64,000 bases of DNA. Source: Aplidium turbinatum. Taxonomy: Eukaryota > Chordata > Ascidiacea > Aplousobranchia > Polyclinidae. Every line of letters starts with the position of its first letter. Position 1 is the first letter of the stretch. Positions 46,868 to 59,511 of the stretch are shown here, in pieces. The notes beneath the pieces are model-generated. The model saw only the letters and a program-made list of their open reading frames with translations. It did not search any database and was not told the origin of the DNA. The position numbers were made by a program, and so were the translations under genes. The stretch covers positions 45,906,498 through 45,970,497 of the forward strand of contig OU964921.1 of the NCBI GenBank assembly GCA_918807975.1. The letters run 5' to 3'.

Positions 46868-47040
46868 CACCAGGTCAATGGCCGAGTGGTTTCGCCTTCG
46901 GTTCTGGTGCTGGTAGGTCTGAGATCGATTCCAGGTCGAGTCACCCGAAAACTTTAAAACGTTACCGATTGTTTTCTTTATTGCATAACGCAGAAGATGA
47001 GTCGGGTAATAATGTCGTACTGGTCACATCGCGTATACTT
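46868..47040 (+). mobile_element. tRNA-derived SINE-like sequence
   Basis: TGGCCGAGTGGTTT (box A) and GAGATCGATTCCA (box B) are 45 bp apart, like a Ser/Leu tRNA head. The arms do not pair into a cloverleaf and a non-tRNA body follows, so it is called a SINE. No second copy is in the window. Confidence 0.5.
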
Positions 47041-47199
47041 GATATGAATTTTGTTTTTCAAATGAGCACTGTCTCTAAAAAAAAGCTGTTGCAGAGCGAC
47101 AATAAACAAAACCATAGCAGTATTAGGCTACTAGTGTTGTAAAGTTATTTTTTGTGTTTGAAAATTATCGAAAGCCATTCGCTATAATATCGTGGTCAT

Positions 47200-47744
47200 A
47201 TTCTTGATGTGATACAAAAGTTCAAGGACCCCACTAACAAACTTGTTTTTTTTTGTTATTTTTAACCGAATTGTTTCCTTTGTAAAGATTCAAAAATCAA
47301 ACTGCAATTTTTCGATTTTGTGTTTCTGTTGACCTTTCATCTAAAAGTACAAAGTCCGATGAGTGAGTTGTTGACATTTTCTGGACCGTGGCAACCAATT
47401 TCCAAATTTTCAATTATGCTTCTTCCAAATTCCAATCTCCAAATTTTTCAATGAGCTAAAATCTAAATCTTCAAAACATTAGAATCCTCCATCGTCTATT
47501 GCTGATAAACAGACTTGTATATGTGACTCTGCTCATCTCAGTACCGAAGCCATTCCAGTTCAGAAAAGTTTCTTCCTCATCCGGAGAAATATTTTCCTCC
47601 TGAGGTGACGTATCAAACGCTTTCTGCTTTGTGATTGGTCAATATTGAAATATTCTTCTTTTCAAAATACATGAACAAAATTCAACATAACAATTTATTG
47701 ATATAGCCTATTAAGCAAGATGGAAACCTGCTTCAAATGTCGAA
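47200..47744. other. Spacer between Kelch copies B and C, no feature seen
   Basis: No repeat, ORF or RNA gene was recognised. Confidence 0.5.
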
Positions 47745-48672
47745 GCTAGTCGTCGTCGTCGTGTGTGCGTCTGGGGCCGAGGGTCTATCCTTTTACCACC
47801 CCAGATTCACGATGTTTCCGGACTACACTGGAAAGCTACTAGAGAGCAGCCAGTCTTTGGTTTCATCATCCATGACACGCAGACCTTCTACTCCGTTAGG
47901 TGGCTTGAAGATGGAGCAGTCATTGATGATGTGGTCTGCGGTCTGTTCCTCGGCACCACATTCACAGGAGGAGGAAGAGGCGGGATGCTTTGCGGTCCTT
48001 TGTTTTGTAGACCCCGTTCTGCACTAGCTGGGAAGCGATGGCATTTGCAGAAACGGGGCACTGACGAGGGGAGTTTTCTGATCGCCCAGTGAGGTTGTTG
48101 ATGATGCTCCATGCTTTGCGGCTTGAGTGTGAGAAGTCGATGGTTTAGACAGCTTCGTTCCATCGCTCAAGCTTCTTTTGTCCAGCCGCTCAAGTAGTCT
48201 GGTGGCGGCGGTGTTAGAAGCAGCACCACTTGTGGCGGCTAGGTATGAGCGGTAGAGAGCTTCACACTCAGAGTCCCAGCATGGTTTATAGCTGGTTCGA
48301 TGGCCACGTGGTATTTTGGCCTTTGCCGCAATTATTATGGCATTGCAGAAGTCCTGGTATGCCTCGTCTGCGTTGCATGTTTCAGGTGATGGTAACTTAG
48401 CAGCAGACTCATTGGTCAGGAGGCTGTATTGATTCCAATCGGCTTTTTTGAAGTTCCATCGCTTCACCGGTGAACTCGGGACAGGAGCCACAAGTTTTGG
48501 GGCGATGATGAGGGACGGCCGGTGTTGAGACCGCGGAAACTTCTCAAGCACACGTCTGTCTGGAAGAGAGCTGTCGAAACTCGCGAAGGCCAAGTCAGGG
48601 TTTGTCCCTGTTCCCCAGCAGCCGGAGTGGAAACTGGCTGGTTCCTTTGGGTTGAACAGGAGGGCAAGAAAT
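47745..48672 (-). mobile_element. Internally deleted LINE
   Basis: Minus-strand frame 48024-48593 (189 aa) has LPDRRVLEKFPRSQHRPSLI, the end of a LINE endonuclease region, and its linker toward the RT. It then jumps directly to the zinc-ribbon end of the protein (CECGAEEQTADHIINDC and LRVMDDETKDWLLSS near 47830-47960). The whole RT is missing. The 3' end is a (GAC)n run and matches the copy at 60255. Confidence 0.75.
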
Positions 48673-49284
48673 ATCTATTTATTTTATTTACACTTCTTTA
48701 CCAAAACAAGTCTAATTTATTTCCAAATTGTTATTTGGTGCTACTTTACATTTTGAAATATTTTACTGTAGATTTTACCCTTATCAATAAACCTGAACGT
48801 CTGGCAACCTTTGACGCTTACAGTGAAACAAACGAAGTTGTTCAAGCTTCGAGGATAGATGACATTGCAAAGAATTTGCTGAATCACGCAACTCGACAAA
48901 CATTCAACGTTAACTTTAATCCAAACACAAAACAACAGAATACTTTAGGCGGAATAATTTCTATGAAATCTTCAGACATCATGTGAGAGCTTTAAGAGCT
49001 TGTGATCTTCAACCGAGTTTGCAATACATCAAACTGGACTAAAAAAATGTTCATTGCAGATTCACATACATTTAAGTCAACTTGGCAACACTAGAATAAA
49101 TACAGATGCAAACGTCATAATTGATGAAAGTAGATTGTTTCAATTGCTGAAGTGCAGGACTCGGAAGAATCTGTGACGTGACATTCATCATTCTCTGAAT
49201 GATGGTGGTTGCATTGAATAAATTACAACAAACAATAAAAAAACGACATTTAGAAAATACAATCACAAGCCCATAACATTTTGT
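48673..49284. other. 3' flank of Kelch copy C
   Basis: Near 49195-49215 the words GATGGTGGTTGC and ATAAAT match the 3' flanks of copies B (17380) and D (59430), showing that duplication units extended past the stop codon. No clear AATAAA signal was found. Confidence 0.45.
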
Positions 49285-52200
49285 TTAAATAACAACCATA
49301 GAATTTTGATATATTCCTTTTGTTTTGAGACTTCCAACTTCGATAATTTCTTTAGTTTTTGGATCATAACAAAGTGCGTTGCTCATGTAAACTTTTTGAG
49401 GAGGCTTCTCCGATGAGAAGCTGTATCTGTTGGAAACAAGAAATATGTGTGATCGTTGAATTCAGAGCGGTCTCCACAAAGCATCACCGCGTGAACATAA
49501 ATAAACATTCATCACACCCTTCAACCACTCACCCTCCAGCGATGATGATCTTTCCATTGTAATAACAAGCAGAACAATTCCATCGAGGATTGAATGAAGG
49601 ACATTCTTGTTCGTTCCACTCATCATTTTTGACGTTGTATCGCGTGATTGACAATTTCGATGATATTCCGCCTTTGTTATAAAAATTATCGATTATTGAA
49701 ATGCAGAACTTGAAATAATCAACCAGTGGTCTGAGTTGGCAATAGATTTACGATATGTCTTGATTATTCGATGAATTCTTTGCATTGTGAATTGTAATGT
49801 CATGACATACGTACCAATAATGTAAATATCGTAACCAACGGTAACGGCAGCGTGTCTTTGACAAATTGGATGGGGCAATGTAACCTTCTCGGGTTCACAC
49901 ATCATTTCCAACTTTTCCATCTTTAAGGCATGGATTGTATTGTCTTTACTGATGGTGGCCAAGTATTCTGAAACGACAGTTTCAATTAGCTTCGCTGTCA
50001 ACAAGATTTGTAGCATGCAGGACATATGGTGCCTCTACAAACATAAGCTCTTGGAATACCCAATAGACAGCAACATTTACATGCTTCGGGCATGAGCAGC
50101 TGGACTGGTGAGTACTTTTTGTGCTAATAAGCATCACTTTTCGTACTGATGAGTATTAATACTTGTACTGCCGAGTACTTGCGACATCTTCCCATCGGTC
50201 CGCTACTATTTGGAGATATCCCAATTTGGTGAACCTTTTTCCGAAATTTTTAAAATCCTACAGAGGCATCTGTTTAATCAAAGGAATTAACTTATAATAG
50301 ACTCAAATGGAGGTTAATCAAATAAAGACTTAGGGAAAAAGTCTCAACGAAAGTTTTAGCGAGAAAAAAAGCAGTTGTCAAACGGCGTTTCATATATATA
50401 CTGTACTTGTTACGTTTGCATGGGTATGGAAAGGTAAACACAAAAAGTGCCTACCTAAATGATCCCTACAAACTCTCTAAATAAACAGGAGCCGTCGCTG
50501 GATTTTAAAGAAATCACCAAATCTTTTTCTCTAAAAAAGCCTCGGAATCGGATTCTCCGAAACGGACAATTCGTCTTCCAACTTTGTTTAATTGTGATCA
50601 TAACTAAAAAAGAAAGAGATAAAGCGTGGAAAAAAACTACCATTCCCGACAAACTCTCGCAGGAGGGTAAGAAATTATTTCACAGCTTTTCAGTCAAAGC
50701 TATAATTCAACTGTGCTGGGAATTGCAACTACGTATATTATCTACAGGTTTTGCACTTGTAATAATCAAGTCACCATTATTCTTCACCAACCTCCGCATG
50801 AAAGAAGGGAGACCGGTCCTTGAGCTGACTTCAACATTGAGACATCCTCCCGCTTCCCATTCAATAGATTGTGACGTTCCGCTTTTATTTTACTTGAGTT
50901 TCGTTTTTTGTCGGTTTTTCCGCCCATTATGAAAACTGAGCCTGAAATATCATGAAATAATATTTAAAGCAATCAACATCGAAATCCTTTTTGATGGGCA
51001 GAAATGGTCTCGGAAATATCTCCAATGCCCTCGACAGAACAAGCTTCTTCAAATTAAACACAAACTGTTTTTTTTTTGGGGTTTTAAATTTTATCGTTCA
51101 AGCCAAAATGATTCTTTATGTTGCCATATGTTAGTCAGGAAATTATTTGTTTCGTGTAATTCCCTGAGGAAATCACTCGTTAAAATGAGGATTGTCACTT
51201 GTAACATCTTGAGTTCGTCTAGAAATCATTCTGCTTTAGAAATCAACTAATTTCTGTAGAAAGAGGCGTGATTCTTGGCAGTCAGCAGAAATATATGTAC
51301 ACACGAGAACAGCTTTGACATGACTTAATGGTGCTAGCCTGTACTGATGAGCTCTGCTAAATAGGTGAAACGCATGTCTATCGCTGTCAATTCTTGCTAC
51401 AATCGGCTGCCGAGAAAGAAACTAATTTCATACTTCACAGTTCTATCGCACAATAACAATTAGTTGGACAATTTCATGCCGAATTTTCATGTTTTCATCT
51501 CGTATATATAACTTCTACTGCAATTTACTGATGAGCAAACGCCATTCTTCACTTTCCTATCACAAAATTTGAAATATAATCACTTTTTTATAAGTTACGA
51601 AAACTAAGCAAAACCAAATCGATAGCTCCCAACCGTGTAATCGAGAAGCTAATCGAGAAGATAATATCGGAGTTTGCTGTATTTGTTCGTTTTAAGTATT
51701 TTTCAAATTTTCTTTTTTACATGCGCTAGCTGAAGATGCTATTACTATAGCGAAATCGATTCTTAACTTAATAAGTTACACTAAGAGGTTAGATTATTGC
51801 GCAAATGCCAGCATTTGATGAATGCAAACTAGCAATACTCATAGAAACGTATATTGTTTTTGAAGCAACAACAGAAATCAGAAATATTAAAAACTACCAA
51901 GACATGAAATAACAAATTATTTTAAGCGAAACTTGTGCTTACTTTGATGTATAGTTGCAGCGTGTAAATAACGCGAAATTTTCAGTTTAATTGGAGTTTC
52001 AATCCATATCGGTCTCGGAAGAAAGACATTAATCCTCCAAAGGTTATCGTTGGCCATGCGGTAACTGCTGGTCCCTCCAATCCAATAGATCCAGTGGTCT
52101 TTTCCTACAAGTGCACCGCCAAATCTTTGACCTGGAAATGGCTGTGAAGACAATACTTCATATAGTCCTTTTTAAGCTCATAAAAGAAAAAAAATATTTA

Positions 52201-54984
52201 TACATTGCATTAAAAAATATTGGATTTCCGAGTTCGACGCGGAAAATCACGAGGCACTAAGTACTAAATCTTCCAACCCAAGGCTTAATAAGCAATTGTT
52301 TGCCGGTTGAGACTCCCGTCTCTCAACCGTCTTTGGTTAAATTTTTCACGTGTGTGTTTCACTCAAAACGTTCGCTTTATATTATTTTTGAGTTACAATG
52401 TTAAACTTCATATTGTTGCTGAGGTATGCCTGTTTATGGTTGAAGAAAATAACCTCTCTACCCAGGTTACATAATAAATATGTAAAGCAATATAATTTTG
52501 TCGTACCAAGGCTTACGCCAGGCGATTGAAGATTTAAATAGACATGATGGCAAGAAAGCCAATCTTTTGTTAACTTTCATGCATGCCTTTAAGTGTCCTG
52601 CCAAAGACACAGCCACCTGCTCTTGAGTGATGTCGAACTAGCACTCCTTCGAATGTCGAACCAGGGGCTTTCACCATATGGCCATGCAACCGACAATGTC
52701 ATGATATACTGTAACTATTTTTCTTAGTTAATTGAAAACACTATCTTAATAATAATATTGACAATATCTTACGTATTGAACTCGTTCATTGGTGGGTAGA
52801 TTTGAGAAAAGTTGATGCAAAACCACTCGACCAGTTGAAAACCAATCTTCAACGTCTGGTTGAGACATTGCGAATACTCTGGTGAGCTCTAAAATTATTA
52901 ACACAGCAATCAAAGTATAAGAATTTGTCTAATCAATTTTCAACCCCGATGCAAAGCGAACCTTTGTGTGCCCACAACAATCACACGGCCAGGGGTGGTT
53001 GAATGTGCAGGGGAAAGGCAAATCGAGGTCCACCAGAGCTGGAAATGACAAGTTTGCACCTTCTGTTGGATGCATGAAATGAAGTCATGTAATGTTTACA
53101 AAAAAGTCTAATACTTTTTTGAATAGCAAAGCTACATGCCCTATATGTCATGTATTTTGCAACATGTGAAAAAGCTTGGGAAAAGGCAGTAAAGTTTTCA
53201 AAAACATTTTTTCGTAAAAGCAAAGTTTTGTAATACAAAATATTTTTCTGAAAAAAGACGTTGAGGTAAATTTTTTTGTTTGATTTTCTCAGATTTAAGA
53301 GTATTTTTCTTAACAAATTTGGTATTTTTTATTTTTGTATTTAGTATTTTTGTTAACAAATTTACCAACACTTTTTCAGAACCAGACTAATTATTCTTAC
53401 TTCTTTAAAGTAAAGTCCAAATTTGTTAATAATTATTCTTACTTTTTTAGACTGGTTTTAAAAAAATACTGAAAGCTATTTTTTGGAAGAACAAATAGTT
53501 GTTGAAGCAAATTGTTCGATTCCATTTCAAAGGTGAACACAGCCGCACATTGGTCTGCAATCACGTTACGTTTACGCCAGAAATTTGCAAGTACACCCAT
53601 GCCGTAAGCTTATTTGTCCTAAAACGTTTGTTAACATCAGAATTTAAAAAGGTTTTCGAAAGAGTTATCTCAATTGCTTCTAACTCAATAGCCTATACTT
53701 GTCCAAAGCGGATATTCTATTTTCAAGTAAAAAAAAAAATCAGAACTTTGTTTTTAGTTTTTACAATATTAACATTCAATGCAAGGAGCACTTTAAACAA
53801 AGTTAATTCCTTGCTGGAATTTGATAAAATTGTTGAAAATTTGCCAAAGAAAAAAGCTCACTGAATTGTGGTAAAACTGTGAAGGGTGATGGAAACCATG
53901 ATACTGCTTGTGAAGATTATGTTACGTGCCGATCTGATACGGACGTTAGTGAATATGGCCTTCCAAACTTCTCTGTTATTTGACATTTGTATAAAATGCT
54001 TGATTTTGATTTAGATGACCACGATATTGGCTACAAAACTGCGATTAAATAATCTTCAAACAAAAATTCTTGGCTCTTCCAACCATTGATGAGAGGAACC
54101 TGATAATGATGGTGGCTTGTGATCCATTAATTTAAAATTGTCGGTTCTGAGAATACTATCAATGGTTCTGAGGAGTGGGCAACACACAAAAAATAACAAG
54201 CATTTAATCTACTTCACCGTATTTTTCAATTATGATTTGCAAGCCAAATTAAACCAGCAATAAAATACAAGCTGCAACAATAGGCACGAATTTAAGCATT
54301 AAAACAATTTACATTAGATTCAATGAACACAATAGCCCCACAAGAAAAAATTTAAACCAGACCTTTAATCGAAGATAGAATTTTCAATGGTACACATTTG
54401 CCGACTGAAAAGTCAAACTGATACATTCTCTGCATCAAATTTTCCCGTGGTACGTAAATAAAAACTTTTGGATAGTCATAACTTCGAAATGCTGCTAGTT
54501 GATTGGGATACACTTTCTGAGTTAAGTCGAATTTTCATATTTACCTTAAGTTTAATAATTTTGCTGGAGTCTGACTGATAGCCAATAATAGACCTATAAC
54601 CTGGTAGCCTACACTTGATTTTGCTCAACCTGTTTACATACCTCGATGAGTTGTGCGACTTGTAGAGGCCATATGATACTCTATGTGGCGTTTACAAAGT
54701 TTCCGGTAAACTTGTTCCTCTTTGTCATTTTCTGATTTTGAAGGACTTTGCTCATTGTCATCTTCTGATCCTGAAGAACTGTTTTGCTCATAATCATCAT
54801 CTTCTGATCCTGATGAACTTTTTTGCTTCTGTTCGTCATCTTCCGATCCTGGAGGACTTTTTTGCTTCTGTTCGTCATATTGTAATCCTGGAGGACTTGT
54901 ATTTTGAAATTGATCTCGTGAGTCATCTTGAATGTTTTCGAAACGAGATTTTTTTGCTTGGTTGTCAACTTCTTCGTGGTCCAT
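49285..54984 (-). CDS. Kelch-repeat protein, copy C (complete, 7 exons, 413 aa)
   Basis: Exons are 54642-54984 (E1, replacing E1 and E2 of the other copies), 52773-52888 (E3), 51943-52141 (E4), 50792-50941 (E5), 49815-49967 (E6), 49533-49671 (E7) and 49285-49426 (E8). They sum to 1242 bp, with all phases consistent. The protein starts MDHEEVDNQAKKSR. Its first 115 residues are strongly acidic with imperfect repeats of the type SGSEDDEQKQKS, very unlike the Ser/Tyr/Gln repeats of A. Kelch signatures are IYWIGG (E4), VFIMGG (E5), YDIYIIGG (E6-E7) and IIIAGG (E7); the end is QNSMVVI. E3, E7 and E8 have exactly the lengths seen in the sister genes. Introns are compact (about 0.1 to 1.9 kb), so this copy probably shows the ancestral spacing. 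A four-to-five-blade beta-propeller is expected; partner and process are unknown. Confidence 0.78.
52500..52700 (-). mobile_element. SINE, family S2
   Basis: Minus strand: CTGGTTCGACATTCG near the head (box B-like), then CTGTGTCTTTGGCAGGACAC and AAGATTGGCTTTCTTGCC. Pairs with 43245-43465. Lies in an intron of Kelch copy C. Confidence 0.65.
52889..54641. other. First intron of Kelch copy C
   Basis: No exon corresponding to E2 of copies A and B was recognised. The interval is AT-rich with only chance ORFs. Confidence 0.5.
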
Positions 54985-57566
54985 TTTATAACAAAATGGA
55001 AAAATAAACTTTAAACAAATATAACAAACTAAAGAATAAAGAGCTAGAACTGATATTTCATAAATCTTGTTGTATAACTGATATTTTATATGTCTTCTTG
55101 GAACGAATTATGCACACCTTCGCCAAATATTATTTGTTTAAATGGTTTGTTAGCTACATTTTCGTTTACCTGAAATCTGTTGTTAAAAATGTGTTTAAAC
55201 ATCTAACTACAATTTGTCTTGCACAAAAATTATAGCAATCGTAACACTCCCGCCTATCGGATGCCGCGAGATTGCAAAGACGATTTCTCAGCGTCCATCA
55301 TCCAGACCAGCAATTCAGTAATGAAGACAGCGGCTTGCAACAGGTTTTTGAGTTTTAATTTCTGGCGACGACAAAGGAATTGATGAAGAAAAGAGATCGT
55401 TGCTCAAGCGTGGCAATGCATTCCACGATGCCGTCACTCTTCAATAGCCTGCTCATCTTGTAGTTTTGCGGGCATAACAGATTCCAAACTGGATGATATG
55501 AAATATGCATTTCCCGTAATTTAGAAGCAAAGGCTTCATAGCACCGCATCTATCTAACAATACACATATTACTGCACAACGACATTGCTACAAAAATTAA
55601 TAGGTCAATCTGAAAATACACCACGATAAAGTGGTTTAGAACGATATAAAAAAATAACAGGCCACGCTACAAGAACATTCGATTCACGACTGACAGCCTC
55701 TGTGCGTCAACGTTATCCTGCCTTGCCTACCGCTGTTTTCCAATTTAATGTAATGTAACTAGAAGCTATCATCGGTGTGGAGGTGGTGAGTTTAGCTGGC
55801 TGGGGTTTTATAATTATCGCGCCATCGACGTAACATCACATTCTAGCACGCTTGATATCTGCAAGACATAACTTCCCTGGGTATAATTGGATTTCCGCAA
55901 GATGATAATGTTGTTGTTGCTTCTTTTTATTTCCTTTTGTCATTGTTTCACATTGTCAAATTGTAACTATTTTGTGAGTCGTGCAAGGCCTGGTGCGTTG
56001 CGCTTGAAATGGCTTTGCCCGTGGTAGGATTTCTTTGTGAGGTTTTCTTTGCCTGCCTTGCTCTTCTCTGCTATGAGCTAAACGTATCAAGACGTGTTCC
56101 CCTCACGGCCATCAGCAATCTTGATAGCGCACCATGCCCGATCTTTATAGCAAATGTCTATTTATACAAGTCTTGAAAATATCAGCTAAAGCTATATGGG
56201 CTACTAAAGCTATTGGCTAAATATATGTTGTTGTCTTTATTTTTGTTGGTAACATTTTCTTTTATTTCCCTTTCTATCTTAAATTTTTCTGAAGGTGTTG
56301 TGACCGTGCCAAATTTCTTTCAACTTAATAACTTTACTTCCGTCACAAGCACGTTTTAACGTTCGCATTTTGTCGCTTCTACCTTTTTCTCGACCTTTGC
56401 TATGTTGACGTGCATTATTTTTTGCTGTGATGGGAAGAAATAAAAACAACTGAACTTTCATGATTTAAAGAAACCTTTCTTCAGCTGTTTGCCCGTTTAT
56501 TTTTTGCTTTGTAATGAAATATGTGCATGAAATGTTTTCTTCTCCACTGAATATGGATGTTTGAGTGTAATCTTGGTACTTTTCGGCGAAAACAGGACAT
56601 TTCATGGAATGGTGGTTATGTTGATAGCAGCAATGCAGCAGTGATTCAAAGCGCTTTGTTCGTTCTCAAAACAAAAGATTCGATGACCTTTTCTTTCAAT
56701 GAGCATCTGTTGCGTTCTCTTCATCTTTTGCTTTTATAACATTCTTATATTCGGTCGGACAGTTTGACAAAACTGACGTTTAAACATCTTTGCTTGACGT
56801 AATAAATACGTTAAATTTCTATGTACATTTTTGCAGTTGAAGCTACATTATTCTGCATTGGCAGAATGGAATGACTTTTGGACAATATCTTGCATCAAGT
56901 GTGATACAGTTTGCATAGTCTACCGCTCTTATCAATGTTGCCATCTTGGTAGCCATATAGTCATTATGTATCAAGCATGATGGAAACAGTTTTACCGTTT
57001 TACCAAAGATGAAATTTGCAGAAAACATCATGTTCTCCTTTTTGCAGTGCACTCCATTGAGCGACTAATTTTAATTTTAATTTTTAATGAATTTTAATGA
57101 AAGTAGAAAAATAACATGGAGAAAAACTTGGTTTTAATAAAAGGTGTCTTTCTTTATTTTTTAATGTAGGCTACTCAGTGCCAGACTTGGACGTAGTGTT
57201 TCGAAATTAGATTAAAATTATAATTAGAGTAATTTAAGCTTTTACAAATAAGTCTTGGATTAGAATTAGAGCTACCCAAGTTTTCACAAATTAGAGTAGA
57301 ATTTAAACTAGATTAAAATTAGTTGGACGCAGTTGTCACATATCTTTTTGTTTGTTGGATAAAAACGCCAATGTGGCAACTCGGGATTAAAGTGTCATCC
57401 ACCATCACAGCGCCAAAACCACTTGTAAACGTCATAATATACATTGTAACGTCAGTGAATTGATGAATTAATCAAATTTTTTATGACTTTGCTGCTCAAG
57501 GGATGGAATGACACTTTGATCGTTTTATTGCATTTTCTTTGTATAACGTTGATAAGAGCGCAGTAT
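54985..57566. other. Spacer upstream of Kelch copy C
   Basis: No gene seen. From about 57176 the words GACTTGGAC and ATTAGATTA-like runs recur in inverted form near 57990-58030, so an old MITE may span 57176-58031 and be split by the foldback at 57567-57779. No target duplication supports it. Confidence 0.35.
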
Positions 57567-57779
57567 CATGGACTTCTAAATAGTAGCATCTGGACTGGAA
57601 ACTCAGTGGGCAACAGGAGGCCAAACAGTTGGTACAACAGTTGGCCAACAGTGGGCCAACGCCCAACAGCCAAGTAACTAACCCTGTTGGCCCACTGTTG
57701 GCCAACTGTTGTACCAACTGTTTGGTCTCCTGTTGCCCACTGAGTTTCCAGTCCAGATGCTACTATTTAGAAGTCCATG
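57567..57779. mobile_element. 213-bp foldback MITE with perfect 7-bp target duplication
   Basis: Arms 57567-57660 and 57686-57779 (94 nt each) differ at about one base, around a 25-nt loop. GCAGTAT flanks both ends (57560-57566 and 57780-57786). The arms are built from TTGGCCAACAGT-like words. No ORF. The near identity of the arms and duplication indicates recent insertion. Confidence 0.85.
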
Positions 57780-58384
57780 GCAGTATCCTTCCATTTGTTA
57801 AAAAATACTCTTGGACAAACTAAATTTTTTAGCAAAACTGGAGATTGGATAAGAACTACAATTAGAGCAAACAAGTTTTTACCGAATTAGATTAGAATTG
57901 AACCATAGACATACGAAGCCGAGTAACGTGCCTATGGTTCAACAAGACAAACTCTCTACCGAAGCTCTAGATTGGAATTACCGACATTTCGCTCTAATTT
58001 ATCGAATTAGACTGTCCAAGTCTGCTTAGTGCTACACAATGAACTCATTTTCCCAAACCAGATGTTTAAAAGAATCGCGTCTAACATGCTGTTTATAATT
58101 ATTTTGTTGTCAGTTAATTTAAGAATTATTTTTTGTTGTTGGAGGCAACAGCTGGTTTGAAACATCAAACAATGTGCAAGAAAACTGGGTCAGTGGCCAC
58201 AGGCAACTTGCTGTGAAATGCGAAGACTAGAAATCAGCAACAGCTCAGTTCTCAGTAGGCTACGACTGACCTTAAATGAAAGCAATCAGCTGAATGCAGC
58301 GAAATTTGTTTTATTCTAGTGCCTGTTACTGTCAGCTTGCTAATCTTCCATAATTTCATTGAGACTTTTGGTGCTTGTAGCTAA

Positions 58385-58680
58385 CTAAAAAAGCAAATTA
58401 TTATCAGCTGTTCTGAAAGTACCTTTCCCTTTCAATCTTGTTTCACTGAGCCCAAGTAATTTTATTTTTTGTTGTTTCATTTCATCACTAACTATTTTTA
58501 GTTTTCCAGGTTGCAATTGGCACCTTACATTCCATGTTCCAAACATTAACTCTTTTCGCAGTCTCACACTTTCATCAGTTACATTTTTCATGACTACACT
58601 TCCAGAAGGATTTAATCTAGCCACATCATGAATGACATGCTCTGCATTACCATGTAAACAAATTTCACCAATGTGGACGG
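58385..58680 (-). mobile_element. LINE endonuclease fragment
   Basis: Minus strand reads LMFGTWNVRCQLQPGKLK, then KIKLLGLSETRLKGKGTF, the start of the apurinic-type endonuclease domain of LINEs. The frame stops after about 107 residues and the rest is missing. Confidence 0.75.
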
Positions 58681-58689
58681 GGTGTGGAC

Positions 58690-58925
58690 GGGGTGTGCGC
58701 TTGAGCAACGCACGTTAAGGACTGCTCTCCATTAAGCGGCATCTAATGGATGGAATAGTTCCTCAGCAACAAGACTTCAACAATCGGAAACTTCACTCTG
58801 TCAATCTCGGTTACCGGGCCTGCGTCAGTGATTCAAAGCCTCTGCAAGTATGCGAAACTGCCAGGATTAAGCTCTGCAAGAAGCTTTCCCTGTTCGAGGA
58901 TAAAGATTCAATCAATCAATCAATC
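58690..58925 (+). mobile_element. SINE, family S1
   Basis: Body and tail match the copy at 15094 (GTGCGCTTGAGCAACGC, GGACTGCTCTCCATT, CAATCTCGGTTACCGG). It ends GAGGATAAAGATTCAATCAA with a short (AATC)n tail. The Pol III head is lost. Confidence 0.7.
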
Positions 58926-59511
58926 GATCTCTTTCCCAGTCGCTTTAACAGAGCCTGCTGGCCGACAGCCGGGGGGCATATTCTATCTGACCAAATAAAG
59001 TTTGTTCTCTTTTTTAGATTGTTTGTGGATAGTCATGAGGAAGAAAATTATGCTGATCGAGCCTCCAAAGTTCTTTTCACCAGATTTCTATAGTATTTTA
59101 ATACTTCCATACAGCATCAGGTGAAAGCTTAAGCTCTCAAAATGTCTCAAGCCTGACACAATTACCGACTGCAACGTCTAGCGTCTCACTGCTAGAGTAG
59201 AATCACATGAAAATAAGTTAACTTGGCAATAACTTGGCAATACCACAATAAATACAGGTGCAAACGTTATAATTGATAATAAATTGTTTCTATTGCTTAA
59301 GTGCAGGACTCGGAAGAATCGCAATAATCCAAGCTTGTGACGTCACAGAAAGTGACGCGAGACTCACCACTCAAGCAATCGCATTTAAAGGGAACGAAAC
59401 GTAAACACAAAAAGCGGAACATCTTCTACTAAGCGATTGTGGTTGCTTCAAATAAATAACACAACATAAACAAAATTTGGAAGATGCAATGGCAAGTCCA
59501 TAACCACTTGT

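Noticed and set aside
46868-46940. Possible Ser/Leu tRNA gene
   Set aside because: Acceptor and anticodon arms do not pair; it is better read as a SINE head.
48522-48986. 154-residue plus-strand ORF
   Set aside because: It is antisense to the LINE remnant over its first third and has no recognisable motif after that.
50459-50932. 157-residue plus-strand ORF
   Set aside because: It runs antisense through exon 5 of Kelch copy C; the conserved signal, splice sites and kelch motif are all on the minus strand.
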